A DNA stretch of 33,909 nucleotides from an uncultured Bacilli bacterium (GCA_947623735.1 CANQHE010000010.1:1-33909); one strand, 5' to 3'. Positions 1 to 7,797 are shown, numbered from the stretch's first letter. The notes: generated by a model from the sequence alone, not told the origin. Numbers and translations: made by a program.

Positions 1-123
1 GTTTTCTCGGCATAAAATCGCATTTCTCAATTATTATTGATTATTCTAAAGTTGCACTTGACTTTTTAATTAATAATTATTTACGTTTTTTTTATTAAAA
101 TATATTATGTATAAATTATGCAT

Positions 124-152
124 AAATATTTTCTTATAGCACTTCATATGAT
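124..152 (+). promoter_or_regulatory. Sigma-E-like promoter of spoIID
   Basis: AAATATT (124-130), 14 bases, then CATATGAT (145-152) resembles the mother-cell sigma-E consensus (ATATT, about 14 bases, CATACAAT-like). It lies 20 bases before the spoIID start. spoIID is sigma-E dependent in Bacillus. The match is by eye only. Bases 1-123 hold nothing I can assign. Confidence 0.45.
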
Positions 153-172
153 TAGTAATAAACGGAGGAATT

Positions 173-1141
173 ATGAATAGAATATTACTATTTATTGTAG
201 TATTGTTAGTACCGGTAACGATTGTTATTAGTGGAGAAAAAGAGACTAAGCAAGTCTTAGCAAGTAAAGAAGTTTATAATTTAGAGTGGCAATTAAATGA
301 AAACAGTGAAACAGAAATAGAGCAAGATGAAAAGCCAAGTGAAGTATTAGTTAGTAATAATGCGAATAAAAGTGAAGCGTTTTATGTGGGATTAGATGAT
401 TATATAATTGGGGTAGTGGCTGGTGAGATGCCCGCATCATTTAATATGGAAGCTTTAAAAGCTCAAGCTGTTGCGGCCCGAACTTATGCGTTATATAAAA
501 TGCAAAATATTCCGGGGTATGTTTTAGCAACAAGTGTTAATGACCAAGTTTATTTAAGCGAAGAAGAAATGCAAAATAGATGGGGAAATAATTATGAGTA
601 TTATTATAATAGGATAAAAGAGGCGGTTTTAAGTACCAAAGATGAAGTTATTACATATGATGGTGATATTATAATTTCTTATTATTTTGCGATATCTAAT
701 GGCTATACTGATGATGGCAAGACAGTTTTTAATGATAATAAAGATTATCTAGTAAGTGTTCCTTCGGTGTGGGATAAAAATTATCCGGATGCTTATATTT
801 CAAAAGCAACACTTAGTAAAGGTAATTTTTGTAATAGTTTAAATATTAGTTGTGATAGTATTACCATTAGTAATGTTATAAGGGGCGAAAATAATTATGT
901 AAGAGAAATAACGATTAATGGAGAAGCTTTTACAGGAAGAGAGGTATTTAATAAGTTAGGTTTAAAGTCAACGGATTTTGAGATAACAAGTGATGGTGAT
1001 GCTGTATTTATTACAACATACGGGTTTGGACATAGTGTTGGGATGAGTCAGTATGGAGCCGAAGGGATGGCAAATGAAGGCTATAATTATCAGGATATTT
1101 TAAAACACTATTATAAAGGAACAGAAATTGAGAAAATATAA
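173..1141 (+). CDS. spoIID: Stage II sporulation protein D (SpoIID/LytB lytic transglycosylase)
   Basis: SpoIID cleaves glycan strands of septal peptidoglycan during engulfment of the forespore, together with SpoIIM and SpoIIP. The 322-residue protein has an N-terminal membrane anchor (about residues 4-20), a low-complexity acidic linker (about 40-65) and then the SpoIID/LytB domain. The GEMPA motif near residue 85 carries the Glu that acts as catalytic acid in the family, followed by KAQAVAARTYA. The C-terminal GHSVGMSQYGAEGMA block is diagnostic. The start has a GGAGG ribosome site 5 bases upstream. spoIIQ follows with a 94-bp gap from this stop to its ATG. Length is typical. Function is confident from the motifs; whether the organism still sporulates cannot be told from this window. 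Confidence 0.93.
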   Translation: MNRILLFIVVLLVPVTIVISGEKETKQVLASKEVYNLEWQLNENSETEIEQDEKPSEVLVSNNANKSEAFYVGLDDYIIGVVAGEMPASFNMEALKAQAVAARTYALYKMQNIPGYVLATSVNDQVYLSEEEMQNRWGNNYEYYYNRIKEAVLSTKDEVITYDGDIIISYYFAISNGYTDDGKTVFNDNKDYLVSVPSVWDKNYPDAYISKATLSKGNFCNSLNISCDSITISNVIRGENNYVREITINGEAFTGREVFNKLGLKSTDFEITSDGDAVFITTYGFGHSVGMSQYGAEGMANEGYNYQDILKHYYKGTEIEKI

Positions 1142-1182
1142 ATAAAGTTAGTAACTAATTGAGAGAATTAAATAAACTTTAA

Positions 1183-1211
1183 GTATAAAATTTTTAAACT
1201 TGCTCAAACTT
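1183..1211 (+). promoter_or_regulatory. Sigma-F-like promoter of spoIIQ
   Basis: GTATA (1183-1187), 14 bases, then GCTCAAACTT (1202-1211) resembles the forespore sigma-F consensus (GTATA, about 15 bases, GGNNANAMT). spoIIQ is sigma-F dependent in Bacillus. A promoter here would place transcription start near 1217, which supports the ATG at 1236 rather than the TTG at 1200. Confidence 0.4.
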
Positions 1212-1235
1212 ATTAGTAGAAAGGTTGATGCAAGA

Positions 1236-1862
1236 ATGAGGCACAGAAAACTTCGAAGTTATGTAATGCCGGCTTTATATGTAATTATTTTAATGCTTGT
1301 TTTTGGAGCAGTTAGTTTAGTTAGTACTCTTATGAAAAGTAATCCTACTTATTTGTATGCGATTGGACTTATAAAGGATAGAGAGGCTATACCAGTTGTG
1401 GGAGGAGATAATTTACCAGATGTTGTGATTAAACCTTTTGCAATTGATGCATCCATTGCTACTTATTTTTATGATAAAGATGGAACTAAAGAGGAACAAG
1501 AAAAAGCCTTAATTTATTATCAAAATACTTATATGAAAAATACCGGAGTGTTATATAATGCTAAGGATGCTTTTGATATTATAATGTCCCTTGATGGAAA
1601 AATCATTAATATTAAGGAAGATGAAATACTGGGGAAGTATATTGAAGTAGAACATAATACGAATCTTAGAACAGTCTATTATAGTGTCGATGATATTAAG
1701 GTTAAAGTTGGCGATGAATTAAAACAAGGAGAAATAATTGCTAAGAGTGGTCCTAATAAAATAAGCGAAAATAAAAATAATCTACTTTTTGAAGTTTATT
1801 ATAATGGAACTTTAATTAATCCGGAAGAGTTTTATAATATGAGTGTGGAAGAATTAAATTAA
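1236..1862 (+). CDS. spoIIQ: SpoIIQ-like forespore membrane protein with degenerate LytM (M23) domain
   Basis: SpoIIQ is a forespore membrane protein whose extracellular LytM fold docks with mother-cell SpoIIIAH across the engulfing septum. The 208-residue product has a basic N-terminus, one transmembrane helix (about residues 11-34) and a C-terminal M23-like beta-sheet domain (about 100-205). The metallopeptidase ligands look lost: the first HxxxD motif reads YNAKD, and the HxH near the C-terminus is replaced by LLF in LLFEVYYNG. That implies a structural rather than enzymatic role, as in Bacillus SpoIIQ. I chose ATG 1236 because AAAGG precedes it and a sigma-F-like box overlaps the more upstream TTG. 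Assignment rests on fold-level resemblance plus position after spoIID. Confidence 0.78.
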   Translation: MRHRKLRSYVMPALYVIILMLVFGAVSLVSTLMKSNPTYLYAIGLIKDREAIPVVGGDNLPDVVIKPFAIDASIATYFYDKDGTKEEQEKALIYYQNTYMKNTGVLYNAKDAFDIIMSLDGKIINIKEDEILGKYIEVEHNTNLRTVYYSVDDIKVKVGDELKQGEIIAKSGPNKISENKNNLLFEVYYNGTLINPEEFYNMSVEELN

Positions 1863-1871
1863 GTTATTTTT

Positions 1872-1891
1872 AAGCCTTTATGGCTTTTTTG
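1872..1891 (+). terminator. Rho-independent terminator after spoIIQ
   Basis: AAGCC and GGCTT form a 5-bp stem around a 5-base loop and run into TTTTTT. The stem is short, so strength is uncertain. Confidence 0.55.
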
Positions 1892-1950
1892 TTTATAATA
1901 AGGTTTTTTAAACATAATATTAATAGATGAAAATTTAAGAGGTGAAGATA

Positions 1951-2508
1951 ATGATCGTTTATATAGTTGATGATGGACTTAATATTATTTATAAGGGGAA
2001 GATTATTAAGGATAATAATGCCGGAATAAAAAAGGGATATATTATTAATAAAGAGAAGTTTAGTAATGATTTTACACAAACTATTAAAAAAAATAAAATT
2101 AGAGGAAAACTTTTTGGGGATAATATAGTGGTCGTAAAGAATAGTTATTTTAGAGTGAGTGATATAAAGTTTATAGAGAATATATTTTTGGAATTGGGAT
2201 TTATTAAAGTTAGTTTTTTAGATATAAAAGAAATATTTCCTTTAAAAGAAGCTTTGTATGTCGAATTTAATAAAGAGTATATGGTTATAAATTTGGATGA
2301 AGGAATATATTTAGATTTAAAATATTTTAAAGATGTGCCTAAAGTACTAGAGATTTTAGATGAATTTATTAAGGGAGATATTGTTTTTTTAGGGACTAAT
2401 CGATGTGTTAATTTAGTTAAAGTTAAAAATAGAAGGGTTTATTATTTTGATAATGCCGCAAGTTATGTGGCAGAAAGTTTACTTAAAGTAAAAAAACATG
2501 GGGCTTAA
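1951..2508 (+). CDS. Small actin-like (MreB/Mbl-related?) protein
   Basis: I do not recognise this 185-residue protein with certainty. The pattern GYIIN, then a helix, then GDNIVVVKNSYF, then FLELGFIKVSFLDIKEIF follows the order of the MreB/Mbl region in which domain IB leads to the conserved strand before the second nucleotide loop. No full set of actin phosphate loops is visible, and the length is only about half of MreB. There is no signal peptide or membrane helix. The start is ATG 1951, 7 bases after AGAGGTG; a GTG at 1942 lies inside that ribosome site. Position after spoIID-spoIIQ corresponds to where spoIIID and mbl lie in Bacillus, so a reduced mbl descendant is plausible but unproven. 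Confidence 0.5.
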   Translation: MIVYIVDDGLNIIYKGKIIKDNNAGIKKGYIINKEKFSNDFTQTIKKNKIRGKLFGDNIVVVKNSYFRVSDIKFIENIFLELGFIKVSFLDIKEIFPLKEALYVEFNKEYMVINLDEGIYLDLKYFKDVPKVLEILDEFIKGDIVFLGTNRCVNLVKVKNRRVYYFDNAASYVAESLLKVKKHGA

Positions 2509-2520
2509 CGTCATTATTTT

Positions 2521-2549
2521 TTGACAATATCTTAGATTTATATTATAAT
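2521..2549 (+). promoter_or_regulatory. Vegetative promoter of agrA-agrC
   Basis: TTGACA (2521-2526), exactly 17 bases, TATAAT (2544-2549): a perfect sigma-A consensus in front of the response regulator gene. Confidence 0.88.
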
Positions 2550-2552
2550 AAT

Positions 2553-2579
2553 CTTGAGTATACTAAGAGTAAACTCAAG
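2553..2579 (+). repeat. Inverted repeat in the agrA leader
   Basis: CTTGAGT (2553-2559) and ACTCAAG (2573-2579) are perfect 7-bp inverted repeats directly after the promoter and adjoining the AGGAG ribosome site (2580-2584). It could be an operator or a leader hairpin affecting translation. Confidence 0.5.
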
Positions 2580-2593
2580 AGGAGTGGTCTATC

Positions 2594-3295
2594 ATGGTAA
2601 GATTTGTTTTAGTTGATGATGATAAGGAGGAGTTAGAGTATCTAAAAAAGCTTTTGGATGAATTTGTAATGACATCTAAGGAAGTAAGATGTTTTTCAAA
2701 GATAAATGCCGAGCTTAAAAAAGAAATTCAAGATACGGATGTTAGAAAAATTTATGTACTGGATATCCAACTTGGTAATAAAGTTAGTGGCATAACAGTG
2801 GCTAAGTTAATAAGAGAAGTTGATTGGGAAAGTGAAATAATTTTTATTACTAATCACGATGAAATGTTTGAAAGCGCTCATCGTACGGTTTATGAAATAT
2901 TTGATTTTATAGAAAAATTTCACGAATTTGATAAAAGATTTAAAAAAGATATTAATGCTATATTAAAAAGAAATTTTGATAATAAAATGTTTGTTTATAA
3001 AGCTAATAATATTGAACTTAGTGTTTATTATAGATCTATACTTTATATTTATAGAGATACTGAAGAGAGAAAACTTGTAATAGTTACAGATAAAAATAAG
3101 TATATGGTTAATATGAATATTAAAGATATATTGCCACTTTTGGATAAAAGATTTGTGCAATGTCATAGGTCATGTATTGTAAATAAGAATAGAATCCAAG
3201 AAAAGAATTTTAAAGAGGGTTACTTTATATTAGATAATAGTGAAAAAGTATTTATGTTATCGAAGAAGTATAAAGGAGAATTAAATCGTGAATAA
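2594..3295 (+). CDS. agrA: LytTR-family response regulator, AgrA-like
   Basis: This is the transcriptional arm of a peptide quorum-sensing system. The 233-residue protein has an N-terminal receiver domain (about 1-125) with the acidic pocket VDDD at residues 7-10 and the phospho-acceptor Asp57 in YVLDIQLG. A C-terminal LytTR DNA-binding domain (about 135-230) shows the typical FVQCHRSCIVNKNRI core. It overlaps the sensor kinase gene by 8 bases (coupled translation), and the agrB-agrD pair is convergent just downstream. Length and architecture match AgrA/ComE. Targets cannot be read from the sequence; the agrB promoter is the obvious candidate. Confidence 0.88.
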   Translation: MVRFVLVDDDKEELEYLKKLLDEFVMTSKEVRCFSKINAELKKEIQDTDVRKIYVLDIQLGNKVSGITVAKLIREVDWESEIIFITNHDEMFESAHRTVYEIFDFIEKFHEFDKRFKKDINAILKRNFDNKMFVYKANNIELSVYYRSILYIYRDTEERKLVIVTDKNKYMVNMNIKDILPLLDKRFVQCHRSCIVNKNRIQEKNFKEGYFILDNSEKVFMLSKKYKGELNRE

Positions 3296-4553
3296 TTTAG
3301 ATTTAATCGTTGTTTTAACATCTTTTATTTCAACAATTAGTTTTGCGTATGTTTATTATAAATTAGTGGGTATTTCTAAACTCTTTAATAAATTTTCTTT
3401 TTTGATTTATCTATTAGGAGTAATTTTTATATATTTGATTCAATATTTTCATTTAGAAATTTTGGGACATATATCATTTTTTATATTTTATCCCCTTCTT
3501 TTTTATGTTATGAAACCACAGCCTTTTAAAAAATTAATTTTTTATGTAGTAATTATTTGGCTTTATGGTTCAATGCTAGATTTTTTAGCAATGATTATAA
3601 TTTCTCTTTCAAGGATATTTTTCAATTTTGATGTTTATAATATTTATTTTGAATGTGCCTTGTCATTTTATGTTTTTATTATGTTAGTAATAGTAAGCAA
3701 TACTAGAAAGCTTAGAGAAATGACTGATAATTTATATAAGAAAATTGCACAAATTTCTTATTCAAATGTCGCCATAATTGCATTTTCATTATTTACTTTT
3801 ATGGTTGGAGTAATCTTATTCTTAAATGTTGGTAATTTGACTATTAATTTATTATTATTTATCATGTTGTTAGTGTTTATTGTCGCATTTATAATTTTGT
3901 TTAAAGTGAAAGAAATTGAAAATGAAAATAAAATATTTCTTGAAACTTTAAAAGCAAATAATCAGTTTTATTTTGATATAGAAGATGAAAATAGAATTTT
4001 TAGACATAATATAAATGCTAAATTATTGAGTATTAAATCAGTTTCAAATCATAAAGCAAAGCTGTTAATTGAAGATATGCTTAAAGAAATTAATAAAAAT
4101 AAAAAAGTTAATATTAAAATGAAGGAAATACCTTATGGTTTAAATGGAATTGTGTATCAAAAAATATATGGTTGTAATTTAAAAATTAAAATAGATAATA
4201 ATATTAAATATGATATATTTGGAGTATTATCTCCAAAAAGATATAATGTTTTAGTTGAAAAAATTGTAATAGCTTTAGATAATGCAATAGAATCAGCTTT
4301 GAGGAGTAAGAAACAGTTATTAATTATTAGCTTTTATGAAGAAAATGATAAGATAGTAGTTGAAATTAAAAATAGTTTTACAGGTTCTTTAAATATTGAT
4401 GAAATAGGTAAAAAGTCTTATTCAACAAAAGGTAGTAGAAGAGGATTAGGATTATTTTCAGCACTGAGAAATAATGAAGTTAATTTAGAGTTAAAGTTAA
4501 TAAATGATTTGTTTATTGCCAAAATAAGTACAAAAAAGAATTATGTACATTAA
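3288..4553 (+). CDS. agrC: GHKL-type sensor histidine kinase, AgrC-like
   Basis: This is the membrane receptor kinase for a cyclic peptide signal. The 421-residue protein starts with about six hydrophobic segments (residues 1-210), followed by a dimerisation helix with the FRHNINAKL H-box near residues 241-249, where AgrC proteins usually have RHDYxN. The HATPase_c_5 domain has the N-box DNAIESALR near 330 and the G-box RRGLGLFSALRN near 384-395. The start is GTG 3288, 9 bases after AAAGGAG and inside the agrA stop region. It is paired with agrA and convergent with agrB-agrD. Confidence 0.88.
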   Translation: MNNLDLIVVLTSFISTISFAYVYYKLVGISKLFNKFSFLIYLLGVIFIYLIQYFHLEILGHISFFIFYPLLFYVMKPQPFKKLIFYVVIIWLYGSMLDFLAMIIISLSRIFFNFDVYNIYFECALSFYVFIMLVIVSNTRKLREMTDNLYKKIAQISYSNVAIIAFSLFTFMVGVILFLNVGNLTINLLLFIMLLVFIVAFIILFKVKEIENENKIFLETLKANNQFYFDIEDENRIFRHNINAKLLSIKSVSNHKAKLLIEDMLKEINKNKKVNIKMKEIPYGLNGIVYQKIYGCNLKIKIDNNIKYDIFGVLSPKRYNVLVEKIVIALDNAIESALRSKKQLLIISFYEENDKIVVEIKNSFTGSLNIDEIGKKSYSTKGSRRGLGLFSALRNNEVNLELKLINDLFIAKISTKKNYVH

Positions 4554-4586
4554 AATATTTGCATGAGATAATAAAGCATAAATTAA

Positions 4587-4611
4587 AAAAGAAGCGTGAT
4601 CGGCTTCTTTT
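4587..4611. terminator. Bidirectional terminator between agrC and agrD
   Basis: AAAAGAAGC (4587-4595) and GCTTCTTTT (4603-4611) are perfect 9-bp complements around a 7-base loop, with A and T tracts on both sides, so the hairpin can end both convergent operons. A second hairpin (4627-4633 with 4641-4647, AGTGAAT/ATTCACT) lies between it and agrD. Confidence 0.8.
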
Positions 4612-4653
4612 AAAAAGTCCTATTTTAGTGAATTAGTATCATTCACTTAGTTA

Positions 4654-4764
4654 TTATAATAGTTCTTCAGGGCATTCTGGTTCATCATAGAATAACCAAA
4701 AAGTACGGTTATCTGCTGATGCACTCATAGCAGCTCCACTTAAAATGTTAGCTAAAAATTCCAT
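4654..4764 (-). CDS. agrD: AgrD-like autoinducing peptide precursor
   Basis: A 36-codon ORF begins at 4764 with AAAGGAGG 6-8 bases upstream. The layout is that of AgrD: a short amphipathic leader beginning MEFLANIL, a core (NRTFWLFY) and the acidic tail DEPECPEELL, comparable to the DEVEVPKEL tail of S. aureus AgrD. AgrB removes the tail and closes a lactone or thiolactone. In clostridial relatives the ring looks like CLWFT; here the equivalent five residues read TFWLF, so the nucleophile would be Thr rather than Cys. The only Cys lies in the tail. It is 65 bp downstream of agrB on the same strand. Identity as AgrD is confident; the ring boundaries are inferred. Confidence 0.87.
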   Translation of the reverse strand: MEFLANILSGAAMSASADNRTFWLFYDEPECPEELL

Positions 4765-4829
4765 TTTTTCTACCTCCTTTACTTCTTTTTTTTGTTTAAA
4801 TATTTATATATAAATTATTTAAACCATCG

Positions 4830-5432
4830 TTAATTTTTACTATGATAATATTTATAATTATTAAACTTAGTTTTCGTTATTTTATACGTGATAGGATTTA
4901 TTAAAATATTTTGAATTATTAAAGCATAAACTATAGCATTATTTATAAGATTATTAGTGGAAAAGTAGTATATTATTAAGTAAATTAAGATAATACTTAT
5001 ACTTGTTAATTTACATTTTTGACGCATTTCTTTTTTAATAAGCGGTCTTTTTGGAGTATCCGCGGGAGCGAAAAGGCTAAAAGTTAAAATGCTTATAATA
5101 CCTGTTATATATCCTACATATTTGGGAATAGCTAGATTGTGGATAATTAATGGAATGAGGTTATAAATAATTAAAGTTGATATCCAACAACCAAGAGAAC
5201 TATTGGCATGAAATCCAAAACTAAAGGTTCTAATTCCGGCATAAAATAACAAGAATAATAATGTTTCAGGAAGAGTTTTTAAAATAATGGCGATGGTAAA
5301 AACAATTATGAATTTAATAACAAAGTTGTATAATCCTTCTAAACCATATTTTAATTTTACCGTTTTTAGATGATCACATTCTTGATATTTATTAATAAGT
5401 TCTAATGAAGAATTGATAAATCTTTCTTTCAT
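4830..5432 (-). CDS. agrB: AgrB-like peptide-processing membrane endopeptidase
   Basis: AgrB cleaves AgrD and forms the cyclic intermediate in the membrane. The 200-residue protein has about five hydrophobic segments and the catalytic pair His75 (in SFGFHANS) and Cys82 (in LGCW), the same spacing as His77 and Cys84 of S. aureus AgrB. A basic segment, TPKRPLIKKEMRQKCK, lies between later membrane segments, as in the family. The start at 5432 follows AAAGGAAG by about 6 bases. The order agrB-agrD is retained, but the pair faces agrA-agrC instead of sharing one operon. Upstream (about 5461-5500) there are two TATAAT-like boxes but no clear -35, consistent with an activator-dependent promoter. 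Confidence 0.92.
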   Translation of the reverse strand: MKERFINSSLELINKYQECDHLKTVKLKYGLEGLYNFVIKFIIVFTIAIILKTLPETLLFLLFYAGIRTFSFGFHANSSLGCWISTLIIYNLIPLIIHNLAIPKYVGYITGIISILTFSLFAPADTPKRPLIKKEMRQKCKLTSISIILIYLIIYYFSTNNLINNAIVYALIIQNILINPITYKITKTKFNNYKYYHSKN

Positions 5433-5573
5433 ATTTTACTTCCTTTAACCGCTTTTTAGTATATCGCATTATATAAAAATATTATAGTTCGTTAGCTTAA
5501 AGTAACCATTTTTGAGTTTTAAAATTTAGAATATAATGGAAGTTTTTGATATTTAATAATTTGAAACAATTAT

Positions 5574-5741
5574 TTGATACTTTTAGACATATGACTTTAA
5601 AATATTTTCTAAATATGGTATCTTGTGAATGACTTAATAATGATTTTTTGATGAGTTTGCGAAATTTGTCGTACGATTTTTATTGAGTTGGGGGTGGCTT
5701 GTATGTTATTTTTAATACGAGGTAGAAAGGCGAGGTGTGAT
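5574..5741 (+). promoter_or_regulatory. Promoter candidate and long leader of the cold-shock gene
   Basis: The 309-bp gap between agrB and the cold-shock ORF holds no gene. TTGATA (5574-5579), 18 bases, TAAAAT (5598-5603) is a fair sigma-A candidate. It would give an untranslated leader of roughly 130 bases, as usual for cold-shock genes whose leaders refold in the cold. The frame stays open upstream of ATG 5742, with an ATG at 5703, but the extension has no family similarity. Confidence 0.4.
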
Positions 5742-5954
5742 ATGCAAGGCAAAGTAAAGTGGTTCAATAATGAGAAAGGTTATGGATTCATAGAATATGA
5801 AGATTTAGAAGACATCTTTGTTCATTATTCCGCGATAGTCAAAGAAGGCTATAAAACTTTAAAAGAAGGCGCAATAGTTGATTTTAAACTAATTGAGACT
5901 TCTAAAGGTTTACAAGCAGTTGATGTATGCGAAAAAGAATTAACTACTATCTAA
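5742..5954 (+). CDS. csp: Cold-shock protein (CspA family)
   Basis: This is a small single-stranded nucleic-acid-binding OB-fold protein that melts mRNA structure. The 70 residues carry RNP1 as KGYGFIEYE and RNP2 as DIFVHYSAI, the two aromatic-rich binding strands. The start at 5742 gives the standard MQGKVKWFN N-terminus and has GAGGTG 4-5 bases upstream; a longer reading frame to 5688 is probably leader. The final codons and the stop lie inside the terminator hairpin. Confidence 0.95.
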   Translation: MQGKVKWFNNEKGYGFIEYEDLEDIFVHYSAIVKEGYKTLKEGAIVDFKLIETSKGLQAVDVCEKELTTI

Positions 5955-5969
5955 TTTAGTAGTTTTTTT
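5942..5969 (+). terminator. Terminator overlapping the csp stop codon
   Basis: AACTACTA (5942-5949) and TAGTAGTT (5957-5964) are perfect 8-bp complements followed by a T run. The stop codon at 5952-5954 is in the loop. Confidence 0.85.
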
Positions 5970-6010
5970 CTTTATTTCATGATATAATTATTTAAAGGTA
6001 AGGTGATTTT

Positions 6011-6544
6011 ATGGATATCTCTATTAGAGGAGATAAGATAACAGTTACAAAAGCGATTAAAGATTATGTAACGGAAAAAATGGGGAGACTTGAAAAATAT
6101 TTTGATAGTGATAAAAAAATAAAAGCGACAGTAATTATTAGAGTTAAAAATAAAGAACAAAAAATTGAAGTAACAGTACCGACTAATAAGTTTACTTTAA
6201 GAGCAGAAGAAAGTCATGATGATTTATATGCGGCGATAGATCTCGTTATTGATAAACTGGAAAGACAAATTAGAAAAAATAAAACAAAATTAGATACAAA
6301 ATATAAGAATTTAATTCAACTAGATATTAATACAGATTTTGAAGTAGATAAAGATGAGGAAGATAAAAGTAAGATAGTTAAAAGAAAAAATATTAATTCT
6401 AAACCAATGGATGAGGAAGAGGCTGCAATACAAATGGATCTTTTAAATCATGATTTCTTTGTTTTTAAGAATGTTGATGAAGAATGTGTTTCAGTAATGT
6501 ACAGAAGGAAAGATGGAAATTTCGGAATTATTAATGTTAAATAA
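6011..6544 (+). CDS. hpf: Long-form ribosome hibernation promoting factor
   Basis: HPF binds the 30S decoding region in slow growth; the long form makes 100S dimers through its C-terminal domain. The 177-residue protein has the S30AE-type N-terminal domain (about 1-97: MDISIRGDKITVTKAIKDYV, then the HDDLYAAIDLVIDKLERQIRK helix), a charged linker and the C-terminal dimerisation domain (about 132-175: PMDEEEAAIQMDLLNHDFFVF, then VMYRRKDGNFGII). A TATAAT at 5983-5988 with a poor -35 lies just upstream, and AAGGTG precedes the ATG. Confidence 0.95.
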   Translation: MDISIRGDKITVTKAIKDYVTEKMGRLEKYFDSDKKIKATVIIRVKNKEQKIEVTVPTNKFTLRAEESHDDLYAAIDLVIDKLERQIRKNKTKLDTKYKNLIQLDINTDFEVDKDEEDKSKIVKRKNINSKPMDEEEAAIQMDLLNHDFFVFKNVDEECVSVMYRRKDGNFGIINVK

Positions 6545-6568
6545 TTTAAAATTAGTTTAAATATTATG

Positions 6569-6604
6569 AACCCCGTTTCTTGGATCGAGAAGCGAGGTTT
6601 TTAT
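6569..6604 (+). terminator. Terminator after hpf
   Basis: AACCCCGTTTCTT pairs with GAGAAGCGAGGTT around a 5-base loop, with one mismatch and wobble pairs, and runs into TTTTT. Confidence 0.8.
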
Positions 6605-6624
6605 GTGATAAGCGAGGTTAAGAT

Positions 6625-7746
6625 ATGAAATTTGGGTTAGATAAATATATTAATAAACATTCTTTAGGCTATGATATTTTAATTTATAATAAGGGAGAAG
6701 TTAGAGAATACATTTATGGGAATAGAGAAGTTTATCCGCGAGTTTTACCATGTAATAAAAATACACTTTTTGATATAGCATCACTTACGAAAACTTATAC
6801 GGCAACTTTGGTTTATATATTATATCAAGAAAAGAAAATAAATATTTATGATAAGGTTAGAGATATTGATAAAAGATTTATATATTTAGAAGATGTAAAG
6901 GTTATTGATTTACTTAGTCATAATCAGGAAATATTAACTGATGGTTATTTGGGGGATGCAACAAGTAAAAAAGATTTTTATGACATTTTATTTACAGTGA
7001 GAGTTGTCAGTAATGTTCCTACTTATCTGGATGTCCATTATATTATTTTAGGGGTTTTAGTAGAATTGGTAACGGGTGTTTCTTTAGATAAATTATGGGA
7101 AGATAAAATTTTTAAAAAACTTGGTTTAACTAAAACTACAGTTAATCCAACTTCTGATAATATTGCATGTAATAATTGGGAGGTAAAAGATGGAGTGGTT
7201 ATTAATAATAAACTAGGAGAGGTAAATGATAAAAAGGCAAGGGTTGCTAAAGATTTTGATATCGTTACAGGTCATGCGGGTTTATTTACAACAGGAAGGG
7301 AGTTACTTAAATTTTTGTTATCATTCTTTAATAATAACTTAATAGATGGAGATACTTTAAAGGTAATGCTTAAACATCATGATATTAATGGAATGAATAA
7401 AAAATTATTAGAAGAAATAGGAACAAGTGATGATATAAATTGGTTATATAAAAAGGCTTTAAAAGAGAAAAAAGAGATAAATGTTAGAAGAACTTATAAT
7501 TTTATGAGTGCAAGATATTATAATTTAATTGATGAGTTAAATGATGTACCAAAGGTGTGTTCTAAAAATACAATTACCTTTAGTGGATATACAGGACCAA
7601 CGTATTTAATTGATTTTGAAAGAAAAATTATAATTGTTATTATGTGTAATGTTCTTAATAATACTTTATTAGATAAAAAGCAAAGAAAAAAATTAGCTGA
7701 AGAGGTAATGGATAGAATTGCAAATGAAATTTATAGTGAAAATTAG
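6625..7746 (+). CDS. Serine beta-lactamase-like hydrolase (class C/PBP4-type fold)
   Basis: The 373-residue protein belongs to the beta-lactamase-related serine hydrolases, which act as DD-carboxypeptidases, esterases or amidases. SxxK is Ser53-Leu-Thr-Lys56 within DIASLTKTYTA. The second motif position reads HYIILGVLVELVTG, where family members have YSNxxYxLLG. The third, KTG-like box is probably SGYTG in the C-terminal part, followed by the strand TYLIDFERKIIIVIMCN. No signal peptide or membrane helix is seen, so it is probably cytoplasmic or exported by another route. Substrate unknown. It lies close upstream of secA, but a clear promoter separates the two. Confidence 0.8.
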   Translation: MKFGLDKYINKHSLGYDILIYNKGEVREYIYGNREVYPRVLPCNKNTLFDIASLTKTYTATLVYILYQEKKINIYDKVRDIDKRFIYLEDVKVIDLLSHNQEILTDGYLGDATSKKDFYDILFTVRVVSNVPTYLDVHYIILGVLVELVTGVSLDKLWEDKIFKKLGLTKTTVNPTSDNIACNNWEVKDGVVINNKLGEVNDKKARVAKDFDIVTGHAGLFTTGRELLKFLLSFFNNNLIDGDTLKVMLKHHDINGMNKKLLEEIGTSDDINWLYKKALKEKKEINVRRTYNFMSARYYNLIDELNDVPKVCSKNTITFSGYTGPTYLIDFERKIIIVIMCNVLNNTLLDKKQRKKLAEEVMDRIANEIYSEN

Positions 7747-7747
7747 T

Positions 7748-7776
7748 TTGTACATATATTAGAATTATGGTATAAT
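7748..7776 (+). promoter_or_regulatory. Promoter of secA
   Basis: TTGTAC (7748-7753), 17 bases, TATAAT (7771-7776), 21 bases before the secA ATG. Confidence 0.8.
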
Positions 7777-7797
7777 CTTTAGAGGAAGGTGAATTAC

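Noticed and set aside
1870-2079. 69-residue minus-strand ORF overlapping the actin-like gene
   Set aside because: Low-complexity Ile/Asn/Leu translation typical of antisense A+T-rich DNA; no ribosome site.
5688-5741. N-terminal extension of the cold-shock protein
   Set aside because: Cold-shock proteins begin at MQGKVKWF, and GAGGTG sits just before ATG 5742; the upstream codons are better explained as leader.
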